NCBI RefSeq assembly: GCF_004331645.1
Contig: NZ_SJSK01000001.1
Coordinates: 1,550,001 to 1,614,000 of the forward strand
DNA length: 64,000 bases
Reading direction: 5' to 3'
DNA from: Pedobacter frigiditerrae
GTDB taxonomy: Bacteria; Bacteroidota; Bacteroidia; Sphingobacteriales; Sphingobacteriaceae
The notes beneath the pieces were generated by a model. The model ran no database searches. It worked only from the letters and a program-made list of their open reading frames with translations, and was not told where the DNA came from. The first letter of the stretch is position 1. Every line of letters starts with the position of its first letter. A program made the position numbers and the translations under genes. Positions 34,303 through 43,729 of the stretch are shown here, one piece after another.

Positions 34303-35163
34303 TTAAGGGTTTTTAATTCTTTCTGTCAATTTTATGCACTCAATGGCCTCTTTTACATCATGAACTCTCAAAATTGAAGCTCCTTTTAGCAAAGCTGCGG
34401 TATTTAATATGCTTGTTCCGTTCAAAGCATCGGTTGATTTATTATTCAATACCTTAGTTATCATCGATTTTCTAGAAAAGCCTACTAAAATTGGTAACTC
34501 AAAAATTGAAAAACTTTGCAGCTGTTGTAAAACTTCATAGTTGTGGGTTATTGTTTTTGCAAAGCCAAAACCCGGGTCGATAATGATGTCCTTTACCCCC
34601 AATTTTTTTAACGTAGAGATTTTTTCAGAGAAATAATTCAAAACCTCCAATGTTACATTTTCATAAGTTGGATCTTGCTGCATGTTTTGCGGAGTTCCTT
34701 TCATGTGCATCATTACATAAGGGACTTGTAATTTGGCAACTGTTTCAAACATGACGCTATCTAAATTGCCAGCAGAAATATCATTAATTAGATGGGCACC
34801 CGCATTGATGCTGTCTTTTGCAGCTTTAGCTCTAAATGTATCTATCGAAATTAATGTTTCAGGAAATTCTTTGACAATTGCCTCAACTATAGGAATTAAC
34901 CTTTGCAATTCTTCATCTTCACTAACATCCGCTGCACCTGGACGAGAAGAGTAAGCACCAATGTCTATAAATTTTGCACCTTCGTGTATGAATTTTTCAG
35001 TCCTTTTTAAAGCCTCATCAACGTTGCTTATTCGGCTGTTGCCATAAAATGAATCAGGGGTAATATTTAAGATCGCCATTACTGCTGGAGCACTTAAATC
35101 TATCAGTTTCCCTTTGCTATTTAGTGTTACTTTTCGGTTTAAAAATGTATCTTTAGCCATCAT
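34303..35163 (-). CDS. folP: Dihydropteroate synthase
   Basis: A 286-residue TIM-barrel enzyme of folate synthesis that joins p-aminobenzoate to a pterin diphosphate. Conserved motifs are MAILNITPDSFY, INDISAGNLD, YVMMHMKGTP, DPGFGFAKT and VGFSRKSMI. All are present and the length is normal. Two ATGs (35163, 35160) compete; an upstream in-frame TTG at 35172 lies inside a TATTTTTG promoter box. The gene probably leads into cdaA. It is divergent from the DUF1599 gene across about 50 bp, so promoters overlap or abut. Confidence 0.95.
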   Translation of the reverse strand: MMAKDTFLNRKVTLNSKGKLIDLSAPAVMAILNITPDSFYGNSRISNVDEALKRTEKFIHEGAKFIDIGAYSSRPGAADVSEDEELQRLIPIVEAIVKEFPETLISIDTFRAKAAKDSINAGAHLINDISAGNLDSVMFETVAKLQVPYVMMHMKGTPQNMQQDPTYENVTLEVLNYFSEKISTLKKLGVKDIIIDPGFGFAKTITHNYEVLQQLQSFSIFELPILVGFSRKSMITKVLNNKSTDALNGTSILNTAALLKGASILRVHDVKEAIECIKLTERIKNP

Positions 35164-35169
35164 TTGATA

Positions 35170-35177
35170 CAAAAATA
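35170..35177 (-). promoter_or_regulatory. folP: -7 promoter box TATTTTTG of folP, near-leaderless
   Basis: An exact TAnnTTTG box on the minus strand ending 7 bases before the first ATG and 10 before the second. The transcription start would fall at or just before the start codons. There is no clear -33 box. Confidence 0.45.
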
Positions 35178-35215
35178 GGTATTAAAATAGCTTTAAACTA
35201 AATATTTTAATTGTT

Positions 35216-35758
35216 TTGGCAGTAAACACATCACACGAGTACGATAGCGTAATAGCGGTATGTAAATCGCTTTTTTTAAAGAAGACAAAAGATTATGGGA
35301 CAGCCTGGCGCATTCTTAGACCTTCGTCTATAACCGACCAAATTTTTATCAAAGCGCAACGCATTCGCACGCTCGAAGAAAAGAAAGTTTCTAAAGTAGG
35401 AGAGGACATTACTTCTGAATATATTGGGATTGTAAATTACTGTGTAATTGCAATGCTTCAATTAGATTTAACTGAGAGTGACCCGAATGAAATGGAAGTT
35501 GAATTGGTTGAAAATCTTTTTGATAAAAGAGTTAATGAAACCAAAGAATTGATGTTTGCTAAAAACCATGATTACGGCGAGGCTTGGAGGGATATGAGAA
35601 TTAGTTCATTAACAGATCTAATATTAATGAAGATATTGAGAGTTAAACAAATAGAGGATAACTCAGGTCAAACTGTAGTTTCTGAAGGTGTAAAAGCTAA
35701 TTACCAGGATATGTTAAACTATGCAGTTTTCGCCTTGATTAAACTCGGCGTTAAATAG
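35216..35758 (+). CDS. DUF1599 protein (two-repeat, nucleotide-modification associated)
   Basis: A 180-residue protein with two tandem DUF1599 repeats (about 5-85 and 95-178). Each repeat carries the motif KxxDYGxAWR (KTKDYGTAWRILR and KNHDYGEAWRDMR), then a TDxI(F/L)xKxxR pattern. The family is called nucleotide-modification associated domain, with no proven reaction. The start codon is TTG (35216): no ATG occurs in frame for 78 codons, and the first repeat needs this start. It leads a plus-strand run into the BT_3928-like gene 48 bp downstream. Confidence 0.88.
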   Translation: MAVNTSHEYDSVIAVCKSLFLKKTKDYGTAWRILRPSSITDQIFIKAQRIRTLEEKKVSKVGEDITSEYIGIVNYCVIAMLQLDLTESDPNEMEVELVENLFDKRVNETKELMFAKNHDYGEAWRDMRISSLTDLILMKILRVKQIEDNSGQTVVSEGVKANYQDMLNYAVFALIKLGVK

Positions 35759-35806
35759 TTCTAAGCTTACAGTTAACCGATTTCAACGATTAATCAATTA
35801 ACCAAT

Positions 35807-36961
35807 ATGTTGCAAAAAATAGCTTTAAATTTCTCTAGGTGGTTTGTCGGAATTTTATTCACCTTTTCTGGTCTAATCAAGGCTAATGACCCACTTGGCT
35901 TTGGCTATAAACTACAAGAATACTTTGAAGTTTTTCATATAGATTTCTTAAACAATTGGGCAACGGGTATTGCCATCATTTTATGTGTTTTAGAAATTGT
36001 TTTAGGTGCATTGTTGCTGTTTGGCTTTTGGAGAAATCAAGTTACAAAGGGTCTGCTTGGGTTAATTATCTTTTTTACTTTCCTGACATTTGTATCTGCC
36101 GCATTTAAAGTGGTAACCTCTTGTGGTTGCTTTGGAGATGCTATTCCACTAACACCTTGGCAATCATTTACTAAAGATTTAATCCTTTTAGTATTGATTG
36201 TTTACCTATTTATCAACAGAGAAAAAATAAATCCAATAACCACTAATGCAAAATTGCAAAAAGGATTGGCTATAGGAGTCTTTGCTGCCTCATTGTTATT
36301 TGGAGGTTTTACCTATAATTTTCTTCCTATAATAGATTTTCTGCCTTATAAAGTTGGTTCAAGCATTCCCGAATCTATGAAACTTCCGCCAGGTGCGGCA
36401 CAAGATGAGTACTTGATCATGTACCAACTTAAAAACAAGAAAACTAACGAAACCAAAACAATGAGCGATAAAGATTACATGGCTCAAGAAATTTGGAAGG
36501 ATGAAAACTGGGAAGTGGTTGGTACTCCTGACAGGAAACTAATTAAAAAAGGCTACGATATCAAAATAAAGGATTTGCTAATTACGGATGCATCGGGAAC
36601 AGATTACACCAAAGAAATTGTTGAAAATCCTTACTACAATTTGGTGGTTGTAGCTTATAATTTAAAGGATGCCAATGAAAAGGCAGTTCAAGAAATTAAT
36701 GCTTTAGCTTTAAATGCAACAGACCAATTTAACATTAGAACAGTTTTGTTAACCTCAAATTCTGCACAAGATGCTGATGCCTTTAGTAAAAAGAACAAAC
36801 TTTTTGCTGAAGTATTCTACGCTGATGCTGTTCCGCTGAAAAGCATGGTAAGGGCAAATCCTGGTGTTTTATTGTTGAAAAATGGGGTAATCGTTAATAA
36901 ATGGCATTTCCATACTTTACCTTCATTCGATAAATTATCAGAAAAATACTTCACTAAATAA
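35807..36961 (+). CDS. BT_3928-type DoxX/MauE-like membrane protein with C-terminal thioredoxin-like domain
   Basis: A 384-residue membrane protein. Four hydrophobic helices (about 8-25, 50-70, 80-100, 113-130) form a DoxX/MauE-like unit containing VTSCGCFGDAIPLTP, whose cysteine pair is typical of MauE-type redox partners. After a fifth helix (about 150-168), a periplasmic segment of about 200 residues ends in a thioredoxin-like region without a CxxC motif. It may help quinone-linked redox or cofactor maturation. It sits after the DUF1599 gene and one base before an ABC permease gene, in one operon. Confidence 0.87.
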   Translation: MLQKIALNFSRWFVGILFTFSGLIKANDPLGFGYKLQEYFEVFHIDFLNNWATGIAIILCVLEIVLGALLLFGFWRNQVTKGLLGLIIFFTFLTFVSAAFKVVTSCGCFGDAIPLTPWQSFTKDLILLVLIVYLFINREKINPITTNAKLQKGLAIGVFAASLLFGGFTYNFLPIIDFLPYKVGSSIPESMKLPPGAAQDEYLIMYQLKNKKTNETKTMSDKDYMAQEIWKDENWEVVGTPDRKLIKKGYDIKIKDLLITDASGTDYTKEIVENPYYNLVVVAYNLKDANEKAVQEINALALNATDQFNIRTVLLTSNSAQDADAFSKKNKLFAEVFYADAVPLKSMVRANPGVLLLKNGVIVNKWHFHTLPSFDKLSEKYFTK

Positions 36962-38017
36962 ATGGGAGCATATGCACTAAGAAAATTACTTTATGGCTTC
37001 GCAGTAATGGGAGGTGTAATTTTAGTGGTGTTTGTGCTATTTAATATTTTACCTGGTGATCCAGCAAGAATGACAATGGGTCAGCGTTCTGATGTACAAT
37101 CTCTAGATGCAGTGAGGAAAGAATTTGGTTTAGACCGTTCTAAGCCTGTACAGTTTTTTCTTTATATCAATGATTTATCTCCAATAAGTATTCATCCCCT
37201 TACAGCTGAAAATCAGGAGAAATATCATTACCAGAAGCTTTTTAGAGTAGGAAATGATGCTATTGTAATTAAAGTGCCTTATTTGAGAAGATCTTATCAA
37301 ACCAAAAGAGATGTGACGACTATCCTTTCAGAAACGGTACCAAATACGTTTGTACTAGCGCTTACTGCGATGATTTTTGCCACTTTGATAGGTGTTCTAT
37401 TGGGTGTTGTTTCGGCAGTACATCAGGGAACTTGGATTGATAATGCAGCAAATGCGTTTGCAATTTTGGGTATTTCAGCTCCATCCTTTTTTGCAGGGAT
37501 TATTATCGCTTGGTTATTTGGGTTTCTATTGGCAGATTATACAGGTTTAAATATGAGTGGTAGTTTATATAGCTACGACCCATTTAAAGGGCAAATTATC
37601 ACTTGGAAAAACTTATGGTTGCCAATGATTACTCTGGGTTTAAGGCCGTTAGCCATCATAGTTCAATTAACACGCAGCGCGATGCTAGATGTATTGGCTC
37701 AAGATTACATCCGCACTGCTAGGGCAAAAGGATTAGGCAGATATGCTATAATTTACAAACACGCTTTGAGGAATGCCTTAAATCCAGTTATTACGGCAAT
37801 TTCTGGTTGGTTCGCTTCTTTGTTGGCGGGTTCGTTTTTTGTGGAATATATTTTTGGTTATAATGGCCTAGGCCGAACAACAGTTACTGCTTTAGAAATG
37901 TCTGATTTCCCGGTGGTAATGGGTTCTATATTATTCATCGCCTTTGTGTTTGTAGTTGTAAATATATTAGTGGATTTATTATATGCCTGGGTAGACCCGA
38001 GGGTGAAGCTAAGCTAA
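36962..38017 (+). CDS. ABC transporter permease (DppB/OppB-like), orphan
   Basis: A 351-residue inner-membrane permease of the binding-protein-dependent transport family. The N-terminus has the DppB-type helix and NILPGDPARMTMGQR motif, then an extra periplasmic segment (about 60-110), and the permease core with the EAA-like loop TARAKGLGRYAIIYKHALRN. The C-terminus carries the usual ILVDLLYAWVDPRVK. No DppC partner, ATPase or binding protein is adjacent, so it must work with components encoded elsewhere. It starts one base after the BT_3928-like stop. Confidence 0.9.
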   Translation: MGAYALRKLLYGFAVMGGVILVVFVLFNILPGDPARMTMGQRSDVQSLDAVRKEFGLDRSKPVQFFLYINDLSPISIHPLTAENQEKYHYQKLFRVGNDAIVIKVPYLRRSYQTKRDVTTILSETVPNTFVLALTAMIFATLIGVLLGVVSAVHQGTWIDNAANAFAILGISAPSFFAGIIIAWLFGFLLADYTGLNMSGSLYSYDPFKGQIITWKNLWLPMITLGLRPLAIIVQLTRSAMLDVLAQDYIRTARAKGLGRYAIIYKHALRNALNPVITAISGWFASLLAGSFFVEYIFGYNGLGRTTVTALEMSDFPVVMGSILFIAFVFVVVNILVDLLYAWVDPRVKLS

Positions 38018-38067
38018 ATTAGAGAGGTTAACCGTATAAATTGTTTAAACGGTTAATCGAAATGCAA

Positions 38068-38098
38068 TTAACCAATTAAACAGTTAACCAATTAAACA
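38068..38098. repeat. Two-copy 16-bp-period direct repeat upstream of aroK
   Basis: TTAACCAATTAAACA occurs at 38068-38082 and 38084-38098. Related TTAACCAAT or TTAATCAATTAA words precede the DoxX gene (35784-35803) and cdaA (34202-34233). It could be an operator or simple AT-rich slippage. Confidence 0.5.
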
Positions 38099-38103
38099 AT
38101 AAA

Positions 38104-38598
38104 ATGAAAGTCTTCCTCATCGGATTCATGGGCTGCGGGAAAAGTACCAAGGCAAAACAGTTAGCTGCGAGATTAGAATGTCCAGTAATTGATTTAGACG
38201 CCGTAATTGTAGCGCAAGAAGAGAAAACCATTGCCGAATATTTTGAGGCTTACGGAGAAGCTTCATTCAGGGAATTGGAGAGTAGAACTTTAAAAACTTA
38301 TCCATATCCAGATATATGTGTTGTGGCAACTGGCGGAGGTTTACCTTGCTTTTTTGATAACATGGAATGGATGAACGAAAATGGCAAAACTGTTTATTTG
38401 CACATGGAACCTTCCATGTTGGTTTCACGTTTGCATAATCGCCAAAAAAGGCCATTGATAAAGGATTTTGATGATGAGCAACTTTTAGCTTTTATTGAAA
38501 AGAAACTTGCAGAAAGAGACCCATTTTATACTAAGGCGCAATTAATTATCAACGCCTTTGATTTGGATGCGGAAACTTTGGAAGAACGGTTGGAATAA
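38104..38598 (+). CDS. aroK: Shikimate kinase
   Basis: The 164-residue cytosolic kinase that converts shikimate to shikimate 3-phosphate in aromatic amino acid synthesis. Walker A GFMGCGKST is at 7-15, the shikimate-binding Asp is D32 (VIDLD), Arg is in SFRELE (R56), and the glycine-rich GGG motif is at 77-79. The lid region NRQKRPLIKD is intact. Length is normal. It follows the ABC permease gene after 86 bp and a small direct repeat, so it may have its own promoter. Confidence 0.94.
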   Translation: MKVFLIGFMGCGKSTKAKQLAARLECPVIDLDAVIVAQEEKTIAEYFEAYGEASFRELESRTLKTYPYPDICVVATGGGLPCFFDNMEWMNENGKTVYLHMEPSMLVSRLHNRQKRPLIKDFDDEQLLAFIEKKLAERDPFYTKAQLIINAFDLDAETLEERLE

Positions 38599-38656
38599 TT
38601 GTTGGATTGTTTTATTGCTCAATTGTTAGCTTGAACTGCGGCCTCTCGACTCAATA

Positions 38657-39055
38657 CTACTTAGTCATATCATCAAACTGCTCTTCAATATATTTAATCT
38701 TTGTTTTGCCGTGTGGAGTTGGTTCACCGTAATCGTTAATGTTTACAAAGACAATTTTATCGATTGTTAAAATACTCTTACGGGTAATTTTGTTTCTTAC
38801 TTCGCAACACATAGTGATAGAAGTTGTACCGAATGATGTAGCTGTTATTCCCAACTCAATAATGTCTCCAAGTTTTCCGGAACTTACAAAGTTAATTTCA
38901 GACATATATTTAGTTACTACCTTCGGATTTTCTAATTGCACAATTGCATAAATTGCGGCTTCTTCATCAATCCATTTTAAAAGGCTGCCACCAAATAATC
39001 CTCCGTTAGGGTTTAAGTCTTCGGGTTTGATCCATTTCCGTGTGTGAAAATTCAT
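38657..39055 (-). CDS. Acyl-CoA thioesterase (hotdog fold, YciA-like)
   Basis: A 132-residue hotdog-fold enzyme. The N-terminal NPNGGLFGGSLLKWIDEEAA contains the conserved Asp-Glu catalytic region of BFIT/YciA thioesterases, followed by strand-rich NFVSSGKLGDIIELG and a basic C-terminal tail that is short of a second domain. It likely hydrolyses medium- or short-chain acyl-CoA; chain preference is not predictable. The gene is monocistronic and convergent with aroK. Confidence 0.88.
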   Translation of the reverse strand: MNFHTRKWIKPEDLNPNGGLFGGSLLKWIDEEAAIYAIVQLENPKVVTKYMSEINFVSSGKLGDIIELGITATSFGTTSITMCCEVRNKITRKSILTIDKIVFVNINDYGEPTPHGKTKIKYIEEQFDDMTK

Positions 39056-39236
39056 AAGCTTTGAGATTTAAGCTAAGATAAGAAATTGGATAAGCACATT
39101 CGTATATAAAGCGTCATATCCATTATTAAAAAAACTGCAATGAGATTGCTTCGGCCTGTGAAAAAACAGAGCCTCGCAAAGACGATATACTTAGGTAAAT
39201 CCTAAAATCATCCCATCCAAAAAATCCTAATCAAGA

Positions 39237-40940
39237 CTACTTCAACTCACTCAAATAAACCTGCGTCTGTTTTTCAACTGCTAAAACAGCAACTTTAATT
39301 GTAGAACCTATTCTAGTGGTTTTTGGAGCAACAGCCATGGTTCCAATAGTTGCTAATGCGTCGGTATAGTATTTACCCCAAACCTCAATGATATGTTTTT
39401 CATCAGTAACTGATTTGCCATCGGCGATAGCTTTTTTGCTTAATTCAAACTCTGTTTTTAAGCGAACTAATGCATCATTTTTTACTTGAGCAACAGTAGC
39501 CGAGGCGGTATTTTCATCAGCAGTAACTAAAGTATAAGCAGCGGTTAATGCACAAATACCCACATTTTTCATTGTCTGGCTTGAAACTGCACCTATCCTA
39601 TCATTATCGGTATGGTAAAATACATCTGTAAAATGCCACATCAACAAACCCGGAATTTTATTCTGTAAAAAAGGCGTGTGGTCACTTCCACCTTCAAAAG
39701 GATTGTAGTTAACTACCCAATTGGCAAATTTGCCTTGTGCTTTGCAAATGTCAAAAATGAAATCATTGTAGTAATGAGGGAAAAGGTCTTTCTCTTTCAC
39801 ATCACCAGCACCCCACTCACTGTGTTTATCTGTTCCACGAGTCCAAATTGCTGAAGGGTCTGGCATTTTCTCCAATAAAAAAGTGCCGCCAGTTTTTTCG
39901 GTGTCTTCGCCAACCATATCTAAACTCATCCCCCATAAAATTCCTTTTGCTCTTGTGGTATCTTCAGTAATATATCTTCTGGTAGATACAATTTCATCGC
40001 CCCATAAAAATGTTAAAGTACGTTGAGGTTTTAATTTGCCAGATTTAATTAATGTAGCAGTTACCCTTGCCATTTCTGCCAAAGCGCCAACTCCTGTTGC
40101 ATTATCATTTGCCCCTGGTTCTTGTACGTGAGCGCTATAAACAAAACGTTCATCAGGTTTTACGCTTCCTTTTACATTAGCAACAATGGTTAATTCTTCA
40201 GCTTGGTAAATCTTAGTTTCGATATTTACTTTCAATTCTACTTTTCCTTTTAAACAAGCAGCTTTCAATTTTTCTTTTACTCCATAAGATAAAAATAGCG
40301 ACCAAATTGCTGCATTTGCTGGCATACTTCCAAAAGAAATAGAAGTTTGGTGTTTTTCTGGTTGGTTATATTTTGGAACCGAATAACCCATAACGCCAAT
40401 CGCACCAGCTTTTGTGGCTATTGAGATTAACCTTCCTGCAGCTGCATCAGCAAATACAATTTTTCCTTTTAAATCTTTGCCTTCCAAGTCTGCAGCAGCT
40501 CCCTTACCTACAAAAATTACTTCTGCTGTAATTCCACCAACAGCTGTTGATGGGCAATTGATTGGAATCATATTCCGATTAGTTTGATAGGCAATTAGTG
40601 GTAATGACTCGCCAACAATGGTAACACTTGCATTTACTGGTTCCCAAGTATTTCTGTTCATTGGGCGTTTTTCAATACGATAAGTCATTGGAGACTCAAA
40701 CTCATTAGTTTTTTGCTCAACATAACCAGCTTTTTTTAATATCTCTTCCACATGGTGGATACTTGCATTAAATCCAGTGTTGCCTGGTATTCTGAAATAT
40801 TTTTCTACAAAAGCAGTAGTTTCATATGCGTTTTTTTCGTTGAAACCATTACGTGTGAGGTTAAAATAATTAGCAGTTTGAGTTTGGGCAAATGCACTAA
40901 GGGACGTTAAGATTAAAGCAAAAAAAAGAATTCTTTTCAT
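39237..40940 (-). CDS. Secreted M28 family zinc peptidase (second, PA-containing)
   Basis: A 567-residue exported metallopeptidase. The signal peptide ends near AFAQT (residue 20). A PA-like domain spans about 120-240. The M28 ligands are in SAHVQEPGANDNATG (His and bridging Asp), FLWGDEIVST (Asp/Glu pair), GMSLDMVGED (Asp) and FYHTDNDR (His); all are present. The extra 80-residue C-terminal helical region (from about 480) is typical of the longer subtype. It is unrelated in position to the other M28 gene at 7203-8657. No operon partners are evident. Confidence 0.9.
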   Translation of the reverse strand: MKRILFFALILTSLSAFAQTQTANYFNLTRNGFNEKNAYETTAFVEKYFRIPGNTGFNASIHHVEEILKKAGYVEQKTNEFESPMTYRIEKRPMNRNTWEPVNASVTIVGESLPLIAYQTNRNMIPINCPSTAVGGITAEVIFVGKGAAADLEGKDLKGKIVFADAAAGRLISIATKAGAIGVMGYSVPKYNQPEKHQTSISFGSMPANAAIWSLFLSYGVKEKLKAACLKGKVELKVNIETKIYQAEELTIVANVKGSVKPDERFVYSAHVQEPGANDNATGVGALAEMARVTATLIKSGKLKPQRTLTFLWGDEIVSTRRYITEDTTRAKGILWGMSLDMVGEDTEKTGGTFLLEKMPDPSAIWTRGTDKHSEWGAGDVKEKDLFPHYYNDFIFDICKAQGKFANWVVNYNPFEGGSDHTPFLQNKIPGLLMWHFTDVFYHTDNDRIGAVSSQTMKNVGICALTAAYTLVTADENTASATVAQVKNDALVRLKTEFELSKKAIADGKSVTDEKHIIEVWGKYYTDALATIGTMAVAPKTTRIGSTIKVAVLAVEKQTQVYLSELK

Positions 40941-41082
40941 GGGTTGTTTCTAAAGCCGAAAGGTAATAAGTTTATTCCTGAAAAATAATTATGAAAATGC
41001 TTAACTCTGTAAAAGTTATCTTACTTAAACGCTTGGCGCATTAATTGCGTTTAATAACTAAAAAATACAATATAGAAATACC

Positions 41083-43662
41083 ATGTTAAAAAAAACCATC
41101 ATCACGCTCGTCATTATATTAGTCGTTTTGTTTGCCGCTGCGGCTTGTATTCCATTAATCTTTAAAAAGGAGATAGTTGCTAAAGTAAAATCATCAATAA
41201 ATGATAAGGTAAATGCTAAAGTAGATTTTGCAGAATTTGATTTAAGCCTTATCAGTTCTTTCCCCAATTTGGGCATAGAATTGAACAATTTGAGTGTCGT
41301 TGGAACAGATAGTTTTGCGAAGGATACCTTGGCAAACATTAAACAGTTAAAGTTGAACTTAAATTTAATGAGTGTAATTAAAGGAGAGACCTATGAAATT
41401 AACTCGGTTAATTTGGATGAACCAACCATTTATGCCAAGGTCTTAAAAAGTGGCAAAGCAAACTGGGATATCATGAAACCCGATAACTCAACTACAAAAG
41501 TTGATACGGCTAAAACAACCTTCAAAGCTGCCCTGCAACAATATACCATTGAAAATGGGAAGATTACTTACGATGATGCTTCCTTAGGGTTCTTTATGGA
41601 AGCTGAGAATTTAAATCATAAGGGTAAGGGCGATTTTACTCAAGATATTTTTACCTTAAACACTCAATCTGATATCGAAAAACTAACAGTTAAATATGGA
41701 GGTATTCCTTATTTAAACAAAGTGAAATTGGATGCCGAGTTGCCTTTGGATATTGACATGAAACAAATGAAATTCACTTTTGGTGAAAACAAGATTAAGC
41801 TAAATGAACTGCTGCTTTCGGCTGTTGGTTATTTGGCTATGCCTAACGAGAATGATATGGCAATGGACTTTAAGTTTGATGCTCAAAAATCTGATTTGAA
41901 GAACTTTCTTTCTTTAATTCCAGCTATTTATTCAGCTAATTTTAAGGATTTAGAAGCCACAGGGAAATTTGCAATGAATGGAACTGCGAAAGGCACGTAT
42001 AACGATAAATCGATTCCTGCCTTTAATGTAAATCTGGCAATTGAAAATGGTAAAATAAAATATCCTTCTTTGCCCTCGGCGATAAACAATATCCAAGTTA
42101 AATCTACTATTTCTAACCCAGATGGAGTTTTGGACAATACTGTTATAAACATTCCAGCATTTCATTTAGAGTTTGGTGCAGCACCAATTGATGGTCGTTT
42201 GCTGGTTAAAAACCCAATGAGCGACCCATTTGTTGACATGGCTTTAAAAGGGAATTTAGACTTGAAACAACTAACGGCCATTTTCCCAATGAAGGATATG
42301 ACTTTAACGGGTCTTTTAAATGCAGATGTGCAAGCAGCAGGTCGCAAATCTTCAATTGATAAAGGTCAATATCAAGATTTTAAAGCAAGCGGGCAAATGC
42401 AGGCTAGTAACTTCGTTTACACTGGGAAAAATGTACCAATGCCAGTTAGTGTGCCATCAGCGAAGATGAGTTTTAGCCCGCAAAATATCACATTAAGTAA
42501 TTTGGTTGCCAAAGTGGGTAGAAGTGATTTTGCAGCAAATGGTACGATCAATAATTACTTAAGTTACGTATTTAAGAAAAACCAATTGTTAAAAGGAAGT
42601 TTTAATCTCACCTCTAATTTAATAGATGTAAACGAGTTAATGGGTCCACCAAAAGCAACTGCAGAAACAAAAGCAGCAGAGGCAAAAATGACTGTTTTCG
42701 AAGTTCCTGCAAATATCGACTTTAATCTAGGTGTAAAAGCAGCTAAGGTTAATTACGATAAATATGACATCAGCAATGCAAAGGGAGCTTTACAGGTAAA
42801 AGACAAAACGGTTTATTTTAAAGATATGGCTTTGAATATGTTAGCTGGAACTGTAAAAATGAATGGCTCTTATGCAACTATAGACCCAAAAAAACCAAAA
42901 GTGGATATAGATTTTGGTATTGAAAAGATGGACATCCAGCAAGCATTTAATACTTTTAATACCATTAAATTATTAGCTCCAGTTGCTAAGTTTACAAAAG
43001 GTACTTTTTCTACAAACTTAAAGTTTGATTCAGACCTTGACCAAAACATGATGCCTATTTATTCTTCGATTAATGCAGAGGGTTTAACCAACATTATCCA
43101 GGCTTTATTAGAAGGTTTTGAGCCTATAAATAAACTTGCTGCTGCTTTAGGTTCAAGCGAGATGAAGAAAATAGAATTGAATAATGTTTTAACTAAATTC
43201 AAGATTGCCAATGGTCGCTTAAATGTTTCTCCTTTTGACATTAAGGCGAAAGGCATTGTCATGAATGTAGCAGGCTCAAATGGTATAGACCAAACTATGG
43301 ATTATAATTTAGCTTTGAATGTGCCAAGAACGATGCTTGGAGCAAGTGCCAATAATGCTGCAAATGCAATTATTGCTGGCTTAAATAGCAAGGCTGGTAC
43401 AAATGTTTCTATGGGAGAAATGGTTAAGGTTAATGCAGTTTTGGGTGGAACATTCTTAAAACCTACTATCAAATTAAAATATGGTGCTGGAGATGGAACG
43501 GCAAAATCGGCAGTTAATGCGGTTGTTGCTGAAAAGAAAGCTGAGCTGCAAGCCAAAGCTCAAGAAAAAGTAGATACCTTAAAAAAGAAGGCTGTAGAGA
43601 AAGCAACTACTGAGATTGGTAATAAACTAAAGGGTTTGTTTGGAAAGAAAAAAGAGAATTAA
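41083..43662 (+). CDS. AsmA-family outer-membrane-biogenesis-like protein
   Basis: An 859-residue protein anchored by an N-terminal helix (residues 5-24) and otherwise periplasmic. Residues 30-130 match the AsmA N-terminal domain (FDLSLISSFPNLGIEL, AFxGE-like SVIKGETYEIN). The C-terminal AsmA_2 region is from about 550 to 800, with repeated beta strands consistent with the bridge-like lipid-transfer fold of this family. The last 60 residues are Lys-Ala-Glu rich and helical. A role in phospholipid transport or outer-membrane integrity is inferred from the family. Confidence 0.9.
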   Translation: MLKKTIITLVIILVVLFAAAACIPLIFKKEIVAKVKSSINDKVNAKVDFAEFDLSLISSFPNLGIELNNLSVVGTDSFAKDTLANIKQLKLNLNLMSVIKGETYEINSVNLDEPTIYAKVLKSGKANWDIMKPDNSTTKVDTAKTTFKAALQQYTIENGKITYDDASLGFFMEAENLNHKGKGDFTQDIFTLNTQSDIEKLTVKYGGIPYLNKVKLDAELPLDIDMKQMKFTFGENKIKLNELLLSAVGYLAMPNENDMAMDFKFDAQKSDLKNFLSLIPAIYSANFKDLEATGKFAMNGTAKGTYNDKSIPAFNVNLAIENGKIKYPSLPSAINNIQVKSTISNPDGVLDNTVINIPAFHLEFGAAPIDGRLLVKNPMSDPFVDMALKGNLDLKQLTAIFPMKDMTLTGLLNADVQAAGRKSSIDKGQYQDFKASGQMQASNFVYTGKNVPMPVSVPSAKMSFSPQNITLSNLVAKVGRSDFAANGTINNYLSYVFKKNQLLKGSFNLTSNLIDVNELMGPPKATAETKAAEAKMTVFEVPANIDFNLGVKAAKVNYDKYDISNAKGALQVKDKTVYFKDMALNMLAGTVKMNGSYATIDPKKPKVDIDFGIEKMDIQQAFNTFNTIKLLAPVAKFTKGTFSTNLKFDSDLDQNMMPIYSSINAEGLTNIIQALLEGFEPINKLAAALGSSEMKKIELNNVLTKFKIANGRLNVSPFDIKAKGIVMNVAGSNGIDQTMDYNLALNVPRTMLGASANNAANAIIAGLNSKAGTNVSMGEMVKVNAVLGGTFLKPTIKLKYGAGDGTAKSAVNAVVAEKKAELQAKAQEKVDTLKKKAVEKATTEIGNKLKGLFGKKKEN

Positions 43663-43674
43663 TTATAAATTTAC

Positions 43675-43716
43675 CACATAGACACATAGGATTATTCTTT
43701 TCTATGAGTCTATGTG
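43675..43716. repeat. Inverted repeat CACATAGAC/GTCTATGTG between convergent genes
   Basis: A 15-bp arm (CACATAGACACATAG) faces CTATGAGTCTATGTG with one mismatch around a 12-base loop. It lies between the AsmA gene and the DoxX gene, which converge here. It may serve both as terminator, although no strong T-run follows. CACATAGACACATAGG is also akin to the CAAAGACACAAAG words at 3580-3592. Confidence 0.6.
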
Positions 43717-43729
43717 ATTTAATTCTCCA

